From contig OMWK01000005.1 of the NCBI GenBank assembly GCA_900314745.1, positions 76,696 through 140,695 of the forward strand: DNA of 64,000 nucleotides. Direction: 5' to 3'. Numbering within the stretch: position 1 is the first letter of the stretch; every line of letters starts with the position of its first letter. Under the pieces are notes generated by a model that was not told where the DNA came from, made no database searches, and worked only from the letters and a program-made list of their open reading frames with translations. Shown piece after piece: positions 27,087-36,558 of the stretch. A program made the position numbers and the translations under genes. This DNA is from an uncultured Eubacteriales bacterium. GTDB taxonomy: Bacteria; Bacillota; Clostridia; Saccharofermentanales; Saccharofermentanaceae.

Positions 27087-28319
27087 ATGGTAATACAAGC
27101 AGCATCTATGACACTTGGAAGAAGCCTGGGTTATTACACGGGCATCTTCTCCACGGCGGTAACGGCATCGGTAAACCCGACTGCCACCATGGCCGCACTT
27201 TCAGTTTTGGGAGCGATTGAGAACGCATCAGTTTACTCTCCTGACTCGGCATTCTTCAACTCAATAGCCGATTCACTTAACGGCATACCGGTACTTAATG
27301 CGGCCGCAAAGCTTCCCATCGCGAACCCTTACGCGGCGGTATTTCTGACGATTGTCGCGGCGGTAATGATCATTCTTCACTCATTTGCTGAGAGCAAGAT
27401 CGTATCGCAGGCGACGATTGATAAACTTGATAAACTCACGGGATGGATAGGAGTCACAGCGCTCTCCCTTATCCCGCTTGTAACTAACGACGCCGTTGAC
27501 AAGACCGCCAGGGCTTCGAAGAACGCTTCAGCGACAGCTCTTACGATCGTTACCGGTTCTTCTTCAGGCTCTGCCGGTGCCCCCTGGTACGCCTGGGTAA
27601 TCGGGATTCTGACTCTCATGATCGCTTCGGTGGTTTACTTCGTCGTCTATGACTGCTTCGACAACATCGGAACGATATGCGCCGCTGTACCGGTCAAGGG
27701 CCTTAACATCATCGAGCAGATAGTAAAGGCGCTTTTCCACGCCGGCATGATACTTCTTCAGATCACCTTCCCTGCGATTTCCTTTATCATCAGCATAATC
27801 GTGGCGATAATAGGCATCCTGCTTTTCAGAGTGCTTAAGAGGATCACATTCTACTACAAGGAAGTCTATATCCGTCCCGTGCTTCACAACATCTTCAGAA
27901 GAGGCAAGGACATTGCGGTCGTCCATAAGAAGCTTCCCCGCAAGATCCGCAAGGCACACCCCGACTTAAGAGTCTCGGTTCCGTTCTTCGCGTTCAAGGG
28001 AATCGACAAGGTTAAGAAGCGCTCTGCTGTCTGGTATGTACTTGCAGGCAACGGCAAAGCACACCTTTACAGGAGGAAGGGATTCGGCAAAGTTCAGGAG
28101 ATCTCCTTAGAAGAATTAAGGCAGAGATTCCCCGATGCCGAGCTCATCCGCTACAGAAGATTTAACGCCTTAAGGACACCAGATAAGAAGTGTAACATTG
28201 TTATAAGCCACAGCTACAAGGGCTTTTGCGGCGACATAGCAAAATCACTCGGCGTCCCGCTGAAGGACAATGCCGAAGCTGAAGGTTCAGTCAGCAGCGA
28301 AGGATTATCTGTAACTTAA
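27087..28319 (+). CDS. Polytopic membrane protein, unknown function
   Basis: I do not recognise this 410-residue protein. Hydrophobic segments lie at about 70-95, 105-125, 170-195 and 205-255. A basic C-terminal cytoplasmic tail of about 140 residues (HKKLPRKIRKAHPDLR, then a compact alpha/beta-looking region to the end) follows. The start is the ATG at 27087 because GAGGGG lies eight bases upstream; a GTG three codons earlier overlaps that site. Divergent from the rubredoxin fusion, and its stop is two bases from the convergent phosphonate operon. Confidence 0.75.
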   Translation: MVIQAASMTLGRSLGYYTGIFSTAVTASVNPTATMAALSVLGAIENASVYSPDSAFFNSIADSLNGIPVLNAAAKLPIANPYAAVFLTIVAAVMIILHSFAESKIVSQATIDKLDKLTGWIGVTALSLIPLVTNDAVDKTARASKNASATALTIVTGSSSGSAGAPWYAWVIGILTLMIASVVYFVVYDCFDNIGTICAAVPVKGLNIIEQIVKALFHAGMILLQITFPAISFIISIIVAIIGILLFRVLKRITFYYKEVYIRPVLHNIFRRGKDIAVVHKKLPRKIRKAHPDLRVSVPFFAFKGIDKVKKRSAVWYVLAGNGKAHLYRRKGFGKVQEISLEELRQRFPDAELIRYRRFNALRTPDKKCNIVISHSYKGFCGDIAKSLGVPLKDNAEAEGSVSSEGLSVT

Positions 28320-28321
28320 GA

Positions 28322-29443
28322 TCAGAGTTCCTTAAGATACTCCATGAAGTTCTGCTTATTCTCGAGCGCCGTAGTTGTCGGGCGGCCGAGGTCTTCCCTC
28401 GCGCCTATCGAGCACTTGACCTCTATGAGGCTTAACTCATTTCTGCCCTTGGCAGCCTCAAGCTCTTTGTCGAGATCCTCAAAGCTGTCCACGCTTACCG
28501 CATTCGGGTAGCCGCAGGCCTTCGCAATGGCAACGAGGTCGATTTGGGATGCTACAGTAGGCATTCCTCCTACGGTCTCGTGCGCTCCGTTATTGATGAC
28601 GACGTGGATGAGGTTCTCGGGCTTGTTCGCACCTAATACTGCCATGGACCCCATGTGCATCAGAACGGCTCCGTCACCGTCTACACACCAGATACGCTGC
28701 CCGGGCTTATTGATCGCGACACCGAGCGCGATGGAGCTTGAATGACCCATGGAACCTACAGTAAGGAAGTCGTACTTGTGGCTCTGGCCGTTGGCGACAC
28801 GAGTCTCGAAAAGCTCTCTGCTCGCCTTGCCGGTTGTGCTTATGATGGGGTCTTCGCCGGAAGCCTTCACGATGTGCTGAATGATCTCCTCACGGATCAT
28901 TGTATTATCGTTTCTATACTCGACCTTAGGTGCATCAGTAAGCGCACCCTTGCGAATGACAAAAGCGACATCCTTGCCTGTCTTCAATATCTCGTTAAAC
29001 TTCTCCATGGCGGCGGAAACTTCTTCATCAGTCGTCTCCTTGCCGATGACGAAGCTCTCTATGCCCATGTCCTCCAGAAGCTTGATTGTTACCTCTCCCT
29101 GATAGATATGCTGAGGCTCGTCGTGAATGCCGGGTTCTCCTCTCCAGCCGACGATGAAGATAACCGGGATGGCATATACCTTATCATTAAGAAGCGATGC
29201 AACAGGGTTGATGATATTGCCCTCGCCCGAATTCTGCATATAGACGACAGGATACTTGCCCGTGGCAAGATGATATCCTGCTGCAAGAGCCGTACAGTTA
29301 CCCTCATTTGCCGCTATGACATGGTGCTTCGGGTCAATGCCATACTCACTCATGAGGTAATTGCAAAGAGCCTTAAGCTGGCTGTCAGGAACTCCCGTAT
29401 AGAAATCGGCTCCAATTATCTTAACTAAGCTTTCAACCTTCAT
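28322..29443 (-). CDS. ppd: Phosphonopyruvate decarboxylase
   Basis: Thiamine-diphosphate enzyme converting phosphonopyruvate to phosphonoacetaldehyde, the irreversible step that pulls PEP mutase forward. The 373-residue protein has an N-terminal Pyr domain with the TPP-activating Glu in ANEGNCTALAAGYHLATG. The C-terminal PP domain has the TPP/Mg motif starting GDGAVLMHMGS and ending in NNGAHET. This single-chain layout is typical of Ppd. The ATG at 29443 has GAGGT seven bases upstream; a TTG two codons earlier is less likely. Last gene of the four-gene operon, two bases after the nucleotidyltransferase. Confidence 0.94.
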   Translation of the reverse strand: MKVESLVKIIGADFYTGVPDSQLKALCNYLMSEYGIDPKHHVIAANEGNCTALAAGYHLATGKYPVVYMQNSGEGNIINPVASLLNDKVYAIPVIFIVGWRGEPGIHDEPQHIYQGEVTIKLLEDMGIESFVIGKETTDEEVSAAMEKFNEILKTGKDVAFVIRKGALTDAPKVEYRNDNTMIREEIIQHIVKASGEDPIISTTGKASRELFETRVANGQSHKYDFLTVGSMGHSSSIALGVAINKPGQRIWCVDGDGAVLMHMGSMAVLGANKPENLIHVVINNGAHETVGGMPTVASQIDLVAIAKACGYPNAVSVDSFEDLDKELEAAKGRNELSLIEVKCSIGAREDLGRPTTTALENKQNFMEYLKEL

Positions 29444-29445
29444 TA

Positions 29446-30144
29446 TCAATACCTCGCTTCTACTTCTTTAAGTTCTTCCACTGTGTCTATCTCGATGATG
29501 CTTCCGGTCCTTATCGGATATACCTCAAGGTCCAGATCATCAAGAATGCTGTCGACCACTTCATCCCAGAACAGATCTTCGTAGCCCGGGTGATTATATC
29601 TTTCCACGACCGCATCTGCGATCTTCTTGGCATCCTCCTTAAGGAAATAAGAGATTCCGCACATGTTATAGCAGTCATCTCCGCCCTTGCCGACTCTGAT
29701 GATCCTGCCTGACTTATCCTGCTCGAACACCCAGTCATCGGAGTGCCCCCCGACCATCTTGCCATAGTAGCAGGACTTAACGTGATTGGCGTTAAGGACA
29801 TTGGAATCAGGCATATAAAGATCTGCCTCGCAGATGAAGCAATTGCAGTCTCCCATTACATCCGCTGCTGCACGTATGGACGATATGTTATTGATCGTCT
29901 GATACTCTTTGTTCTCGATCATTGTTACGCCGTCGTACTTGCCGGCAAGGTAATTAAGCTGGTCTCCCCTGTAGCCCGTGACTACATATATCTTCGATAC
30001 TCCTCTCATCTTAAGGGCATCGATAACGGTCTCGATCATAGGCTTGCCGTGAACGGGCACAAGAGGCTTCGGCATCGTCTCGGTAAGAGGTCTCATCCTC
30101 TGGCCGAGGCCTGCCGCCATAAGTATTGCTATCTCGTCAGTCAT
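29446..30144 (-). CDS. LicC/PntC-type nucleotidyltransferase
   Basis: A 232-residue sugar-phosphate-type NTP transferase. The nucleotide-binding loop is AAGLGQRMRPLTETMPKPLVPV (about 10-31); the Mg-binding Asp is in ICEADLYMPDS. The overall length matches choline-phosphate or aminoethylphosphonate cytidylyltransferases (LicC, PntC-type). In a phosphonate operon the most likely reaction is CTP plus 2-aminoethylphosphonate to CMP-AEP. Start overlaps the transaminase gene by eight bases. Which of the two nucleotidyltransferases in the operon acts on AEP cannot be decided from sequence. Confidence 0.85.
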   Translation of the reverse strand: MTDEIAILMAAGLGQRMRPLTETMPKPLVPVHGKPMIETVIDALKMRGVSKIYVVTGYRGDQLNYLAGKYDGVTMIENKEYQTINNISSIRAAADVMGDCNCFICEADLYMPDSNVLNANHVKSCYYGKMVGGHSDDWVFEQDKSGRIIRVGKGGDDCYNMCGISYFLKEDAKKIADAVVERYNHPGYEDLFWDEVVDSILDDLDLEVYPIRTGSIIEIDTVEELKEVEARY

Positions 30145-31264
30145 AGTTCACCGGAACCTTGACACCGAGTTCCTTCAATCCTGCTTCAAAAACCTTCCAG
30201 AAATCTACGATATCAGGCTCATCTATGACCCCCAGAGCGCACAGGCGGAATGTGCCTTTGCTTGCAAGTTTTCCGGGATAGATGGTAAATCCCCTCTCAT
30301 AGCAGTAGTCGTGGATCTTATCGAAGTTCCAGTTCGGATCATCGGGATAGATGATCGCGGATACAAGACCTGACTGTACGTCTCTCGACAGCACTTCCTT
30401 AAATCCAAGGCGGTCGACTCCCGCTCTTATGGCAGCCATGATGCGCTGATGGCGCTCCCACTTACGCTCCTCGCCCTCCTCGAAATACTCGATAAGAGCC
30501 TGTCTTGCAGCGTAAACGGTCTGCACCGGAGGAGTGAAATGCATCTCCCCTGTTCTCTCGAAGAAGTCGTACTGCATGTAAAGATTGCAGTAGTAGGAAC
30601 GTACCGGGAAGTTCCTGCTCGCCTCGATTATGTCCTTCCTTCCGACTATGTAAGAAAGTCCTGTCATTCCCTGTATACCCTTCTGCGCGGAAGCCATGCA
30701 GAAGTCGATGTTCTGCTCATAGACGTCAATCGGGATCATGGCGTATGCACTTGTGGTGTCGCTTATGAGGAACGCTCCGTACTTATGTGCGAGTGCGCCT
30801 ATATCCTTAACGGGATTAAGAAGACCTGATCCCGTCTCGTGATAAGTGACGTACACATATCCGATATCGCTGTTGTTCTTAAGAGTTTCCTCGATAAGCG
30901 TAAGGTCGGGCGTGGTATCCAGAGGCTGCTTCAGCTCAATAAGCGGTAGTCCGTATGCATGGCACACCTCGACAGCCCTCGCACTGTAGGAACCGTTGTT
31001 AATTACGAGCGCCTTCTTATCCTTGTCGAGCAGGGAATTAAGGGCGATGTCGATGCAGATGGTTCCTGACCCGCAGAAAAGCACGGCAGTATAGTCTTCC
31101 AGCTTGCCGTGTACTATCTTAACGAGGTCCTCCCTCATAGGTGCCATGATGTCCTGAAATTCCTTCTCTCTCGGGCATATATCGGGAACGATCTGCGCGA
31201 GTTTGACCGTGTCAGTCGTGGTCGAAGGTCCGGGGTTCAGCAATACATTTCTTTTTAGATTCAT
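30137..31264 (-). CDS. phnW: 2-aminoethylphosphonate:pyruvate transaminase-like enzyme
   Basis: Class V PLP enzyme expected to aminate phosphonoacetaldehyde to 2-aminoethylphosphonate in this biosynthetic context (the reverse of its catabolic direction). Motifs: RNVLLNPGPSTTTDTVK near the N terminus, the PLP-binding region with Asp of SDTTSAYAMIP and the Schiff-base Lys in ASAQKGIQGMTG (near residue 195). The ATG at 31264 is preferred because GAGG lies six bases upstream; another ATG two codons earlier starts two bases after the pepM stop. Length and motifs are complete. Confidence 0.92.
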   Translation of the reverse strand: MNLKRNVLLNPGPSTTTDTVKLAQIVPDICPREKEFQDIMAPMREDLVKIVHGKLEDYTAVLFCGSGTICIDIALNSLLDKDKKALVINNGSYSARAVEVCHAYGLPLIELKQPLDTTPDLTLIEETLKNNSDIGYVYVTYHETGSGLLNPVKDIGALAHKYGAFLISDTTSAYAMIPIDVYEQNIDFCMASAQKGIQGMTGLSYIVGRKDIIEASRNFPVRSYYCNLYMQYDFFERTGEMHFTPPVQTVYAARQALIEYFEEGEERKWERHQRIMAAIRAGVDRLGFKEVLSRDVQSGLVSAIIYPDDPNWNFDKIHDYCYERGFTIYPGKLASKGTFRLCALGVIDEPDIVDFWKVFEAGLKELGVKVPVNYD

Positions 31265-31272
31265 ATTCATCC

Positions 31273-32571
31273 TCAGATCTCATCAATGAGAGTAATAATA
31301 TCCTTGATCGACATAAGTCTGTCGTCAACTTCCTTTGCCCTGTGGTACTTCAAGATATCCTCTGCAGTCTTCTGCATTGCGGGGAAAGCCGCGCGGGTAA
31401 GCTGGTTCGCATAGATCACGATGTTTACGCCGTGCTCGATGAGCTCCTCTTCCGTTATCGTGTTAAAAGAGGAAGGAACTACGACAAGAGGCGTCGTCTT
31501 ATCCTCTTCGCGGAACTTATCACAGAATTCTATTATCTCAGAAGGGTCCTTCTTCCTGCTGTGGATCATGATGCCGTCGGCACCCGCCTTAACAAAAGCT
31601 CTCGCTCTGTTAAGAGCATCCTCCATGCCCTGCTCGAGGATGAGGCTCTCGATACGCGCAATGATCATGAAATCATCCGTAAGCTGCGCCTTCTTGCCGG
31701 CAGCAATCTTATCACACATCTCCTCGATGGTGCACTGCGTCTGCTTTACTTCCGTGCCGAAAAGGCTGTTCTTCTTAAGCCCCTTCTTATCCTCGATGAT
31801 AACTGCGGATACACCCATGCGCTCGAGACTTCTTACGGTATAGACGAAGTGCTCGGTCAGTCCTCCCGTATCTCCGTCGAAGATGATGGGCTTGGTCGTA
31901 ACTTCGGTTATATCCTCGATTGTCCTGAATCTCGATGTCATGTCGACGAGTTCGATGTCGGGCTTACCCTTGGCGGTTGAATCACAAAGCGAGCTTATCC
32001 ACATCGCATCGAACTGATCGAGCTTGCCGTTCTCGCCCTCTATTACGGTCTTCTCGACTATGAGTCCCGTAAGACCGGAATGAGCCTCCATCGCCTTGAC
32101 GATCGGAGTCAGATTGATGAGCTGTCTTAATCTCTTTCTTCTGTATTCGGGCATCGAGAGCTTCTCTTTAAGCTGAAGATCGATCTTCTTAACTTCCTCG
32201 TTATAGGTGTAGGGAACATCGACGATCTGTCCGCCGTATGACTCCAGCAATTCCTTGACATGTGAACGGATAGCCGACTCTGCCCCCGTTGTCCAGTTAT
32301 CTCCGTGGATAACGATATCAGGATGTATCTTCTCGATAACATCGTCATAGAGCATGTCATTTTGCAGCACGACAGAATCCACTCCGTCTATATTCCCGTA
32401 AAGAGCCATGCGATCCTCTTCCGATACTGTAGGGAAACGGTTGTAGCGGATAGAAGCCTTGTCGCTTAAGCATCCGACTATGACCTTACCGTACTTTCCT
32501 GCTTCACTGATGATGTTGAGATGTCCTGCGTGTATAACGTCAGTACTGAAACATGTATAGACTGTCTTCAT
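31273..32571 (-). CDS. pepM: PEP mutase with N-terminal cytidylyltransferase domain
   Basis: Makes the C-P bond by rearranging phosphoenolpyruvate to phosphonopyruvate. Residues 1-130 are an HxGH nucleotidyltransferase (DVIHAGHLN, His14 and His17; typical of TagD/PCT-like cytidylyltransferases). Residues 145-432 are an isocitrate lyase-superfamily domain with EDKKGLKKNS at 260-269, the PEP mutase diagnostic EDKxxxxxNS, and FDGDTGG at 231-237. This fusion is known in phosphonate gene clusters and suggests nucleotide activation of the product. GGAG lies four bases before the ATG and a TATAAT lies further upstream in the divergent gap at about 32615-32625. First gene of the operon. Confidence 0.94.
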   Translation of the reverse strand: MKTVYTCFSTDVIHAGHLNIISEAGKYGKVIVGCLSDKASIRYNRFPTVSEEDRMALYGNIDGVDSVVLQNDMLYDDVIEKIHPDIVIHGDNWTTGAESAIRSHVKELLESYGGQIVDVPYTYNEEVKKIDLQLKEKLSMPEYRRKRLRQLINLTPIVKAMEAHSGLTGLIVEKTVIEGENGKLDQFDAMWISSLCDSTAKGKPDIELVDMTSRFRTIEDITEVTTKPIIFDGDTGGLTEHFVYTVRSLERMGVSAVIIEDKKGLKKNSLFGTEVKQTQCTIEEMCDKIAAGKKAQLTDDFMIIARIESLILEQGMEDALNRARAFVKAGADGIMIHSRKKDPSEIIEFCDKFREEDKTTPLVVVPSSFNTITEEELIEHGVNIVIYANQLTRAAFPAMQKTAEDILKYHRAKEVDDRLMSIKDIITLIDEI

Positions 32572-32749
32572 AGTGCTCCGTTCCCATCGTGCAAGATGTG
32601 TATTTATACAACAGATTATTATAACACTTCTTTATAAGAGATTTCCCGCATCACTCGCCATACTCACGCCATAATCGTTTACGGATTGTTATTATTTGTT
32701 TTGATAATATAAAAATGTCGAATTTCATATTAATTATAAAGGTCGGAAG

Positions 32750-34684
32750 ATGATCAACGGTAAGAAGATTGTGGCTCTGTGCACGTCGCGTGTATATGAA
32801 CCGCAGACACACGGCTACATAGTCAGGCTCAACGAACGTCTCAAGATGGAGGGATTCGCGACGCTTATATTCGCCATCAATTCCGATATCTACTGGGAAG
32901 AAGACAGAGTAGCCACAGAGAAATACATCTACGACCTTATCCCCTACCGTTACATCGATGCCGTTATCATAATGGACGAGAAGATCAAGAGCCATAAGAT
33001 AGCCGGCAAGATCATTAAGGAAGCATCCAGGTACAACCTCCCTGTCGTAGTATCAGACGGACACTACGACGGAGTATCCTGCATTGGCTATGACTATGAT
33101 GCGGGATTTGAGAGAGTCGTCCGTCACGTCATCGAATATCACAAAGTCAGACATCCGCATATGATGGCAGGACACGAGAACAACGAATTCTCCAACAGAA
33201 GAATAGAAGTGTTCAAGAAGGTTCTCAAGGAGAACGATATCCCTTTCGATGACTCCATGATAAGCTACGGAAACTTCTGGGCAGATCCGTGCCGTGTTGC
33301 TACACGCGAGATAATCGACAGAGGCAACATGCCAGAGGCCATAATCTGTGCCAACGACATCATGGCCATAACCGTATCCGAGATGCTTATTTCAGCAGGA
33401 TACATGGTCCCACAGGACGTAATAGTGACGGGATTTGACGGCTATGACGAGATTTATTTCACGTCGCCCGTCATCACCACGGCCACATGTGACATCATCG
33501 AGCTCGCGGACGCAACTGCCGATGTCCTGATCGATATGAGCAGGGACAGGAAGATCTATAACAAGCTCATTACTCCCACATTCTGTGCGAACGAATCCTG
33601 CGGATGTCCGAGGCACACGGAGCATCCCGCCATACTCCGCAACCGCTTCAGGGAGAGCTTCGCAAGACTCAACGATGACAACAGAGTCCTTCACATCATG
33701 ACTTCATCGATGCAGGCGAGCAAGACACCGGGAGCCATGGCGGCACATCTTGAATCATACAAGATGGACAATACCCTCATCGTTGTCGACAGGAAGTGTT
33801 TTGAAGAGGAGATCAACTACTTCACTGATTCAAGGATCGAGGGCGCTCCCAAGGAGTTCGTTACAATCTACGATTCATCCAATCCCGCCAAGTATAAGGA
33901 AGGAACGCTCGACATATCGACCGGGTTCGCCGACAACTGTGAAGATGTCATGTCCCTTTGCATCAGGAACAGGATAATGGAACTCGTCAAGAGCGGTTAT
34001 CCCCTTATCTTCAATGCACTCGACTTCATGACGAGGCCGTTCGGTTTTGTGTGCTATTACTACCAGGACTACCTTATCTCGAATTACACGAATACGATGA
34101 ACGTGACAACAGCCATCAGCACCGGTGTCGGCGGCTACATCAATCTGAGATATCAGAAGACGCTCCTCAAGGAAATGGATGAGATGTACAGGCACGATGC
34201 CCTGACAGGTCTATATAACAGAATCGGATTCCAGAACGTTCTCAAGAGACTTCGGAATGAACCCGAATACTACAACAAACCCGTTACCGTTATCATGTCT
34301 GACCTCGACGGTTTGAAGTACATCAACGATCATTTCGGACATGCCGAAGGCGACAATGCGATCTATGCAGTAGCGAACGCTCTTTTCAGTTCGGTTCCTG
34401 AATCCGCGCTGTCCACAAGATTCGGCGGTGATGAGGTATTCTCCGTAGTCTTCGGAGACTGCGATGCTGATGAGATCATACGTAATATCGACAAGCATCT
34501 CGTCGAATACAACGAGAATTCAGACAAGCCATATACGGTGTCCACCAGCTGCGGATACACATCTTCAATACTCGACGAGAGCTTTGACATCGCTTCTGCG
34601 ATCAAGGAAGCAGACGAGAAGATGTATCAGGCCAAGAACCGTAAATACGAAGCCCGTAACCGGAAGAACGTCCAGGAGACTTAA
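32750..34684 (+). CDS. LacI-type sensor fused to GGDEF domain (soluble)
   Basis: A 644-residue cytoplasmic protein with no transmembrane segment. Residues 5-290 form a type 1 periplasmic-binding fold of the LacI/GalR kind without its DNA-binding domain (ICANDIMAITVSEML...VTGFDGYDE). A middle region (about 300-465) has Cys-rich and helical segments. A GGDEF domain occupies about 470-640 (DALTGLYNRIGF...FGGDEVFSVV). The active-site signature reads GGDEV rather than GGDEF/GGEEF, and no RxxD inhibitory site precedes it. It should sense a small sugar-like ligand and make (or merely bind) cyclic dinucleotide. AAAGG lies seven bases before the ATG; its stop abuts the convergent MATE gene. Confidence 0.9.
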   Translation: MINGKKIVALCTSRVYEPQTHGYIVRLNERLKMEGFATLIFAINSDIYWEEDRVATEKYIYDLIPYRYIDAVIIMDEKIKSHKIAGKIIKEASRYNLPVVVSDGHYDGVSCIGYDYDAGFERVVRHVIEYHKVRHPHMMAGHENNEFSNRRIEVFKKVLKENDIPFDDSMISYGNFWADPCRVATREIIDRGNMPEAIICANDIMAITVSEMLISAGYMVPQDVIVTGFDGYDEIYFTSPVITTATCDIIELADATADVLIDMSRDRKIYNKLITPTFCANESCGCPRHTEHPAILRNRFRESFARLNDDNRVLHIMTSSMQASKTPGAMAAHLESYKMDNTLIVVDRKCFEEEINYFTDSRIEGAPKEFVTIYDSSNPAKYKEGTLDISTGFADNCEDVMSLCIRNRIMELVKSGYPLIFNALDFMTRPFGFVCYYYQDYLISNYTNTMNVTTAISTGVGGYINLRYQKTLLKEMDEMYRHDALTGLYNRIGFQNVLKRLRNEPEYYNKPVTVIMSDLDGLKYINDHFGHAEGDNAIYAVANALFSSVPESALSTRFGGDEVFSVVFGDCDADEIIRNIDKHLVEYNENSDKPYTVSTSCGYTSSILDESFDIASAIKEADEKMYQAKNRKYEARNRKNVQET

Positions 34685-36451
34685 TTACATCTTAATCGTC
34701 AGAACGTTAAGCCCCAACAGAGGATAATACTCCATTGACCTGCATACTTTCCTTACTATTCTGATACCTATGTTCCTGACGGGATCAGAAGGGTCAAAGA
34801 TGGCATCTATCTCCTCCGGGTTGAAATGCCTGCAGTTATCCTTGAACTTCATCTGAAGTCCTTCTTCCGTCTTAATGACACTTATATCGACAACACTGTT
34901 GGCCTTCCCCGTGAAGCCATGCTTTACGATGTTGCCGGCGAGCTCCTCAACGCAAAGCCCCGCCCTGAAGGAAGTGACAGTGTCGATACCCTTATCCTTA
35001 CAAAAATCAATGACACTCTGCGAAATGTTCATGACCTCTTCCATACTGTGAACCGAGATGTTAAGGCGGCTGTCTTCAGGAACTCCGAATCCTTCGGGAT
35101 AGCAGCAAAGCGACGATATCTTAAGAGGTATCTTCTTCTCATGAATCCATGCAAGTATATAGACGGCCAGAACGACGAGCAAACCGCCTGTAAACTGTCC
35201 CAGCCAGATACCGAGCATACCGAAGTAGTGCGCGAGAACATAAGACATCAGAAGCGTGCCACCGATACCGTCGGCAATAACAAGAACAGTTACGGCAGTC
35301 TGATACTTCATGCACCGCCACAGATCTCTCATTCCGACAATGATAGCACTGAAGGGAGATGATAACGGGAAGATTATGAATCCGGTCATGGTCATCATGT
35401 AAACAGCACTTGACGGATCATGGAAATACAGGTTTGTCAAAGGATAGCAAAGCATAGCCAGAATAACAGACACAACGGTTTCCATGAGCACTGCTTTCTT
35501 AAGATAGATCTTAAGCAGAAGTTCGATCGCGCTTCTGTCCCCCTCACCCGTATATATGCTCGCGAGAGAAATGAACGCAGATGTGATTCCCGCCGGAACG
35601 GCCCAGTATATATAGCCGAATGAGCTGACTGCGGTAAATGCCGCCAGTCCGTCTTCCATGGCAACCCGGAATATCAAATTGTTGAGCAGGATTCCCCTCA
35701 CCGCCAGCATGAACTGAGTTCCAGCGGCAGGAAGTCCGTTAATGAGAATATCACCTGTATCCCTGAGGTTAAGACTCGAGAAATCGAGTGAGAAGACGGC
35801 CTTGCCGCTGATGAAATATACTGCAAGAATTGTGAAGTACACCCAGTTGGAGACTGTTGTAGCAAGACCTAAGCCGTATACATCGAGTCCAAATATCTTG
35901 ATAAAGGTGTAGTCACAGATTGAATTAGATATGAACATACCGGCTATTCCGATATAACCGAGCTTCTCCTTCTTCTCAAGCTGAAGGAATGAAGTAAGCT
36001 GGGTACCCAGAAGGAAAGGTATAACACCCGGCCCCAGGCCCTTAAGGTATTGGACAAGACCTCTGTGCAGCGGATTGGTGCTTCCTGCAAATACATTCGC
36101 AAGCATATCCGGCGTAAAACAGAACAGCAGTGTGGAAACCGCTCCGATAATAGTCATGATCATCATGTCGAGTGTGAAGATTCCCTTGGCATGCTTAACA
36201 GTATTCTCACCCAGATACTTGCCGCACAGAAGCTGCGAACCGCAGAATATGAGTGTGTTAACGGTATCCAGGACCTTCGCGAGAGGCCCGTAAAGGCCGG
36301 TAACCGCCATGGCATCGGAGCCTATGAGATTACTTGCGAATGCACTGTCTATGATGACATTGATGCCGCCGCACATAACCAAAAGGATCTGTATGGGTAT
36401 CATACTGAAGAAAAGCCTTCGTGTTATCTTCTCGTCATACCTGTTGATCAT
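34685..36451 (-). CDS. MATE transporter with C-terminal RsbW-like ATPase domain
   Basis: A 588-residue fusion. Residues 1-440 are a 12-helix MATE (MOP-superfamily) transporter. After a short linker, residues about 465-588 form a GHKL/HATPase_c fold of the RsbW/SpoIIAB type: VEELAGNIVKHG is a good N-box (Glu...Asn), FKDNCRHFNPEE takes the place of the DxG motif (Gly replaced by Cys), and NIGIRIVRK plus a final GLNVLTIKM strand complete the fold. MATE pumps export cationic drugs or metabolites using Na+ or H+; the role of the ATPase-like tail is unknown. GAGGG lies eight bases before the ATG at 36451; a TTG five codons earlier is not favoured. Confidence 0.88.
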   Translation of the reverse strand: MINRYDEKITRRLFFSMIPIQILLVMCGGINVIIDSAFASNLIGSDAMAVTGLYGPLAKVLDTVNTLIFCGSQLLCGKYLGENTVKHAKGIFTLDMMIMTIIGAVSTLLFCFTPDMLANVFAGSTNPLHRGLVQYLKGLGPGVIPFLLGTQLTSFLQLEKKEKLGYIGIAGMFISNSICDYTFIKIFGLDVYGLGLATTVSNWVYFTILAVYFISGKAVFSLDFSSLNLRDTGDILINGLPAAGTQFMLAVRGILLNNLIFRVAMEDGLAAFTAVSSFGYIYWAVPAGITSAFISLASIYTGEGDRSAIELLLKIYLKKAVLMETVVSVILAMLCYPLTNLYFHDPSSAVYMMTMTGFIIFPLSSPFSAIIVGMRDLWRCMKYQTAVTVLVIADGIGGTLLMSYVLAHYFGMLGIWLGQFTGGLLVVLAVYILAWIHEKKIPLKISSLCCYPEGFGVPEDSRLNISVHSMEEVMNISQSVIDFCKDKGIDTVTSFRAGLCVEELAGNIVKHGFTGKANSVVDISVIKTEEGLQMKFKDNCRHFNPEEIDAIFDPSDPVRNIGIRIVRKVCRSMEYYPLLGLNVLTIKM

Positions 36452-36558
36452 AAAACCTGCCCTCAACGATTTATTTCATAAAAATAATTGTTTTTTATTA
36501 AACAGTTTTGTATATTCAATATAACGATTATTCTACCACGTAAAAGGGGGAATGCTCT

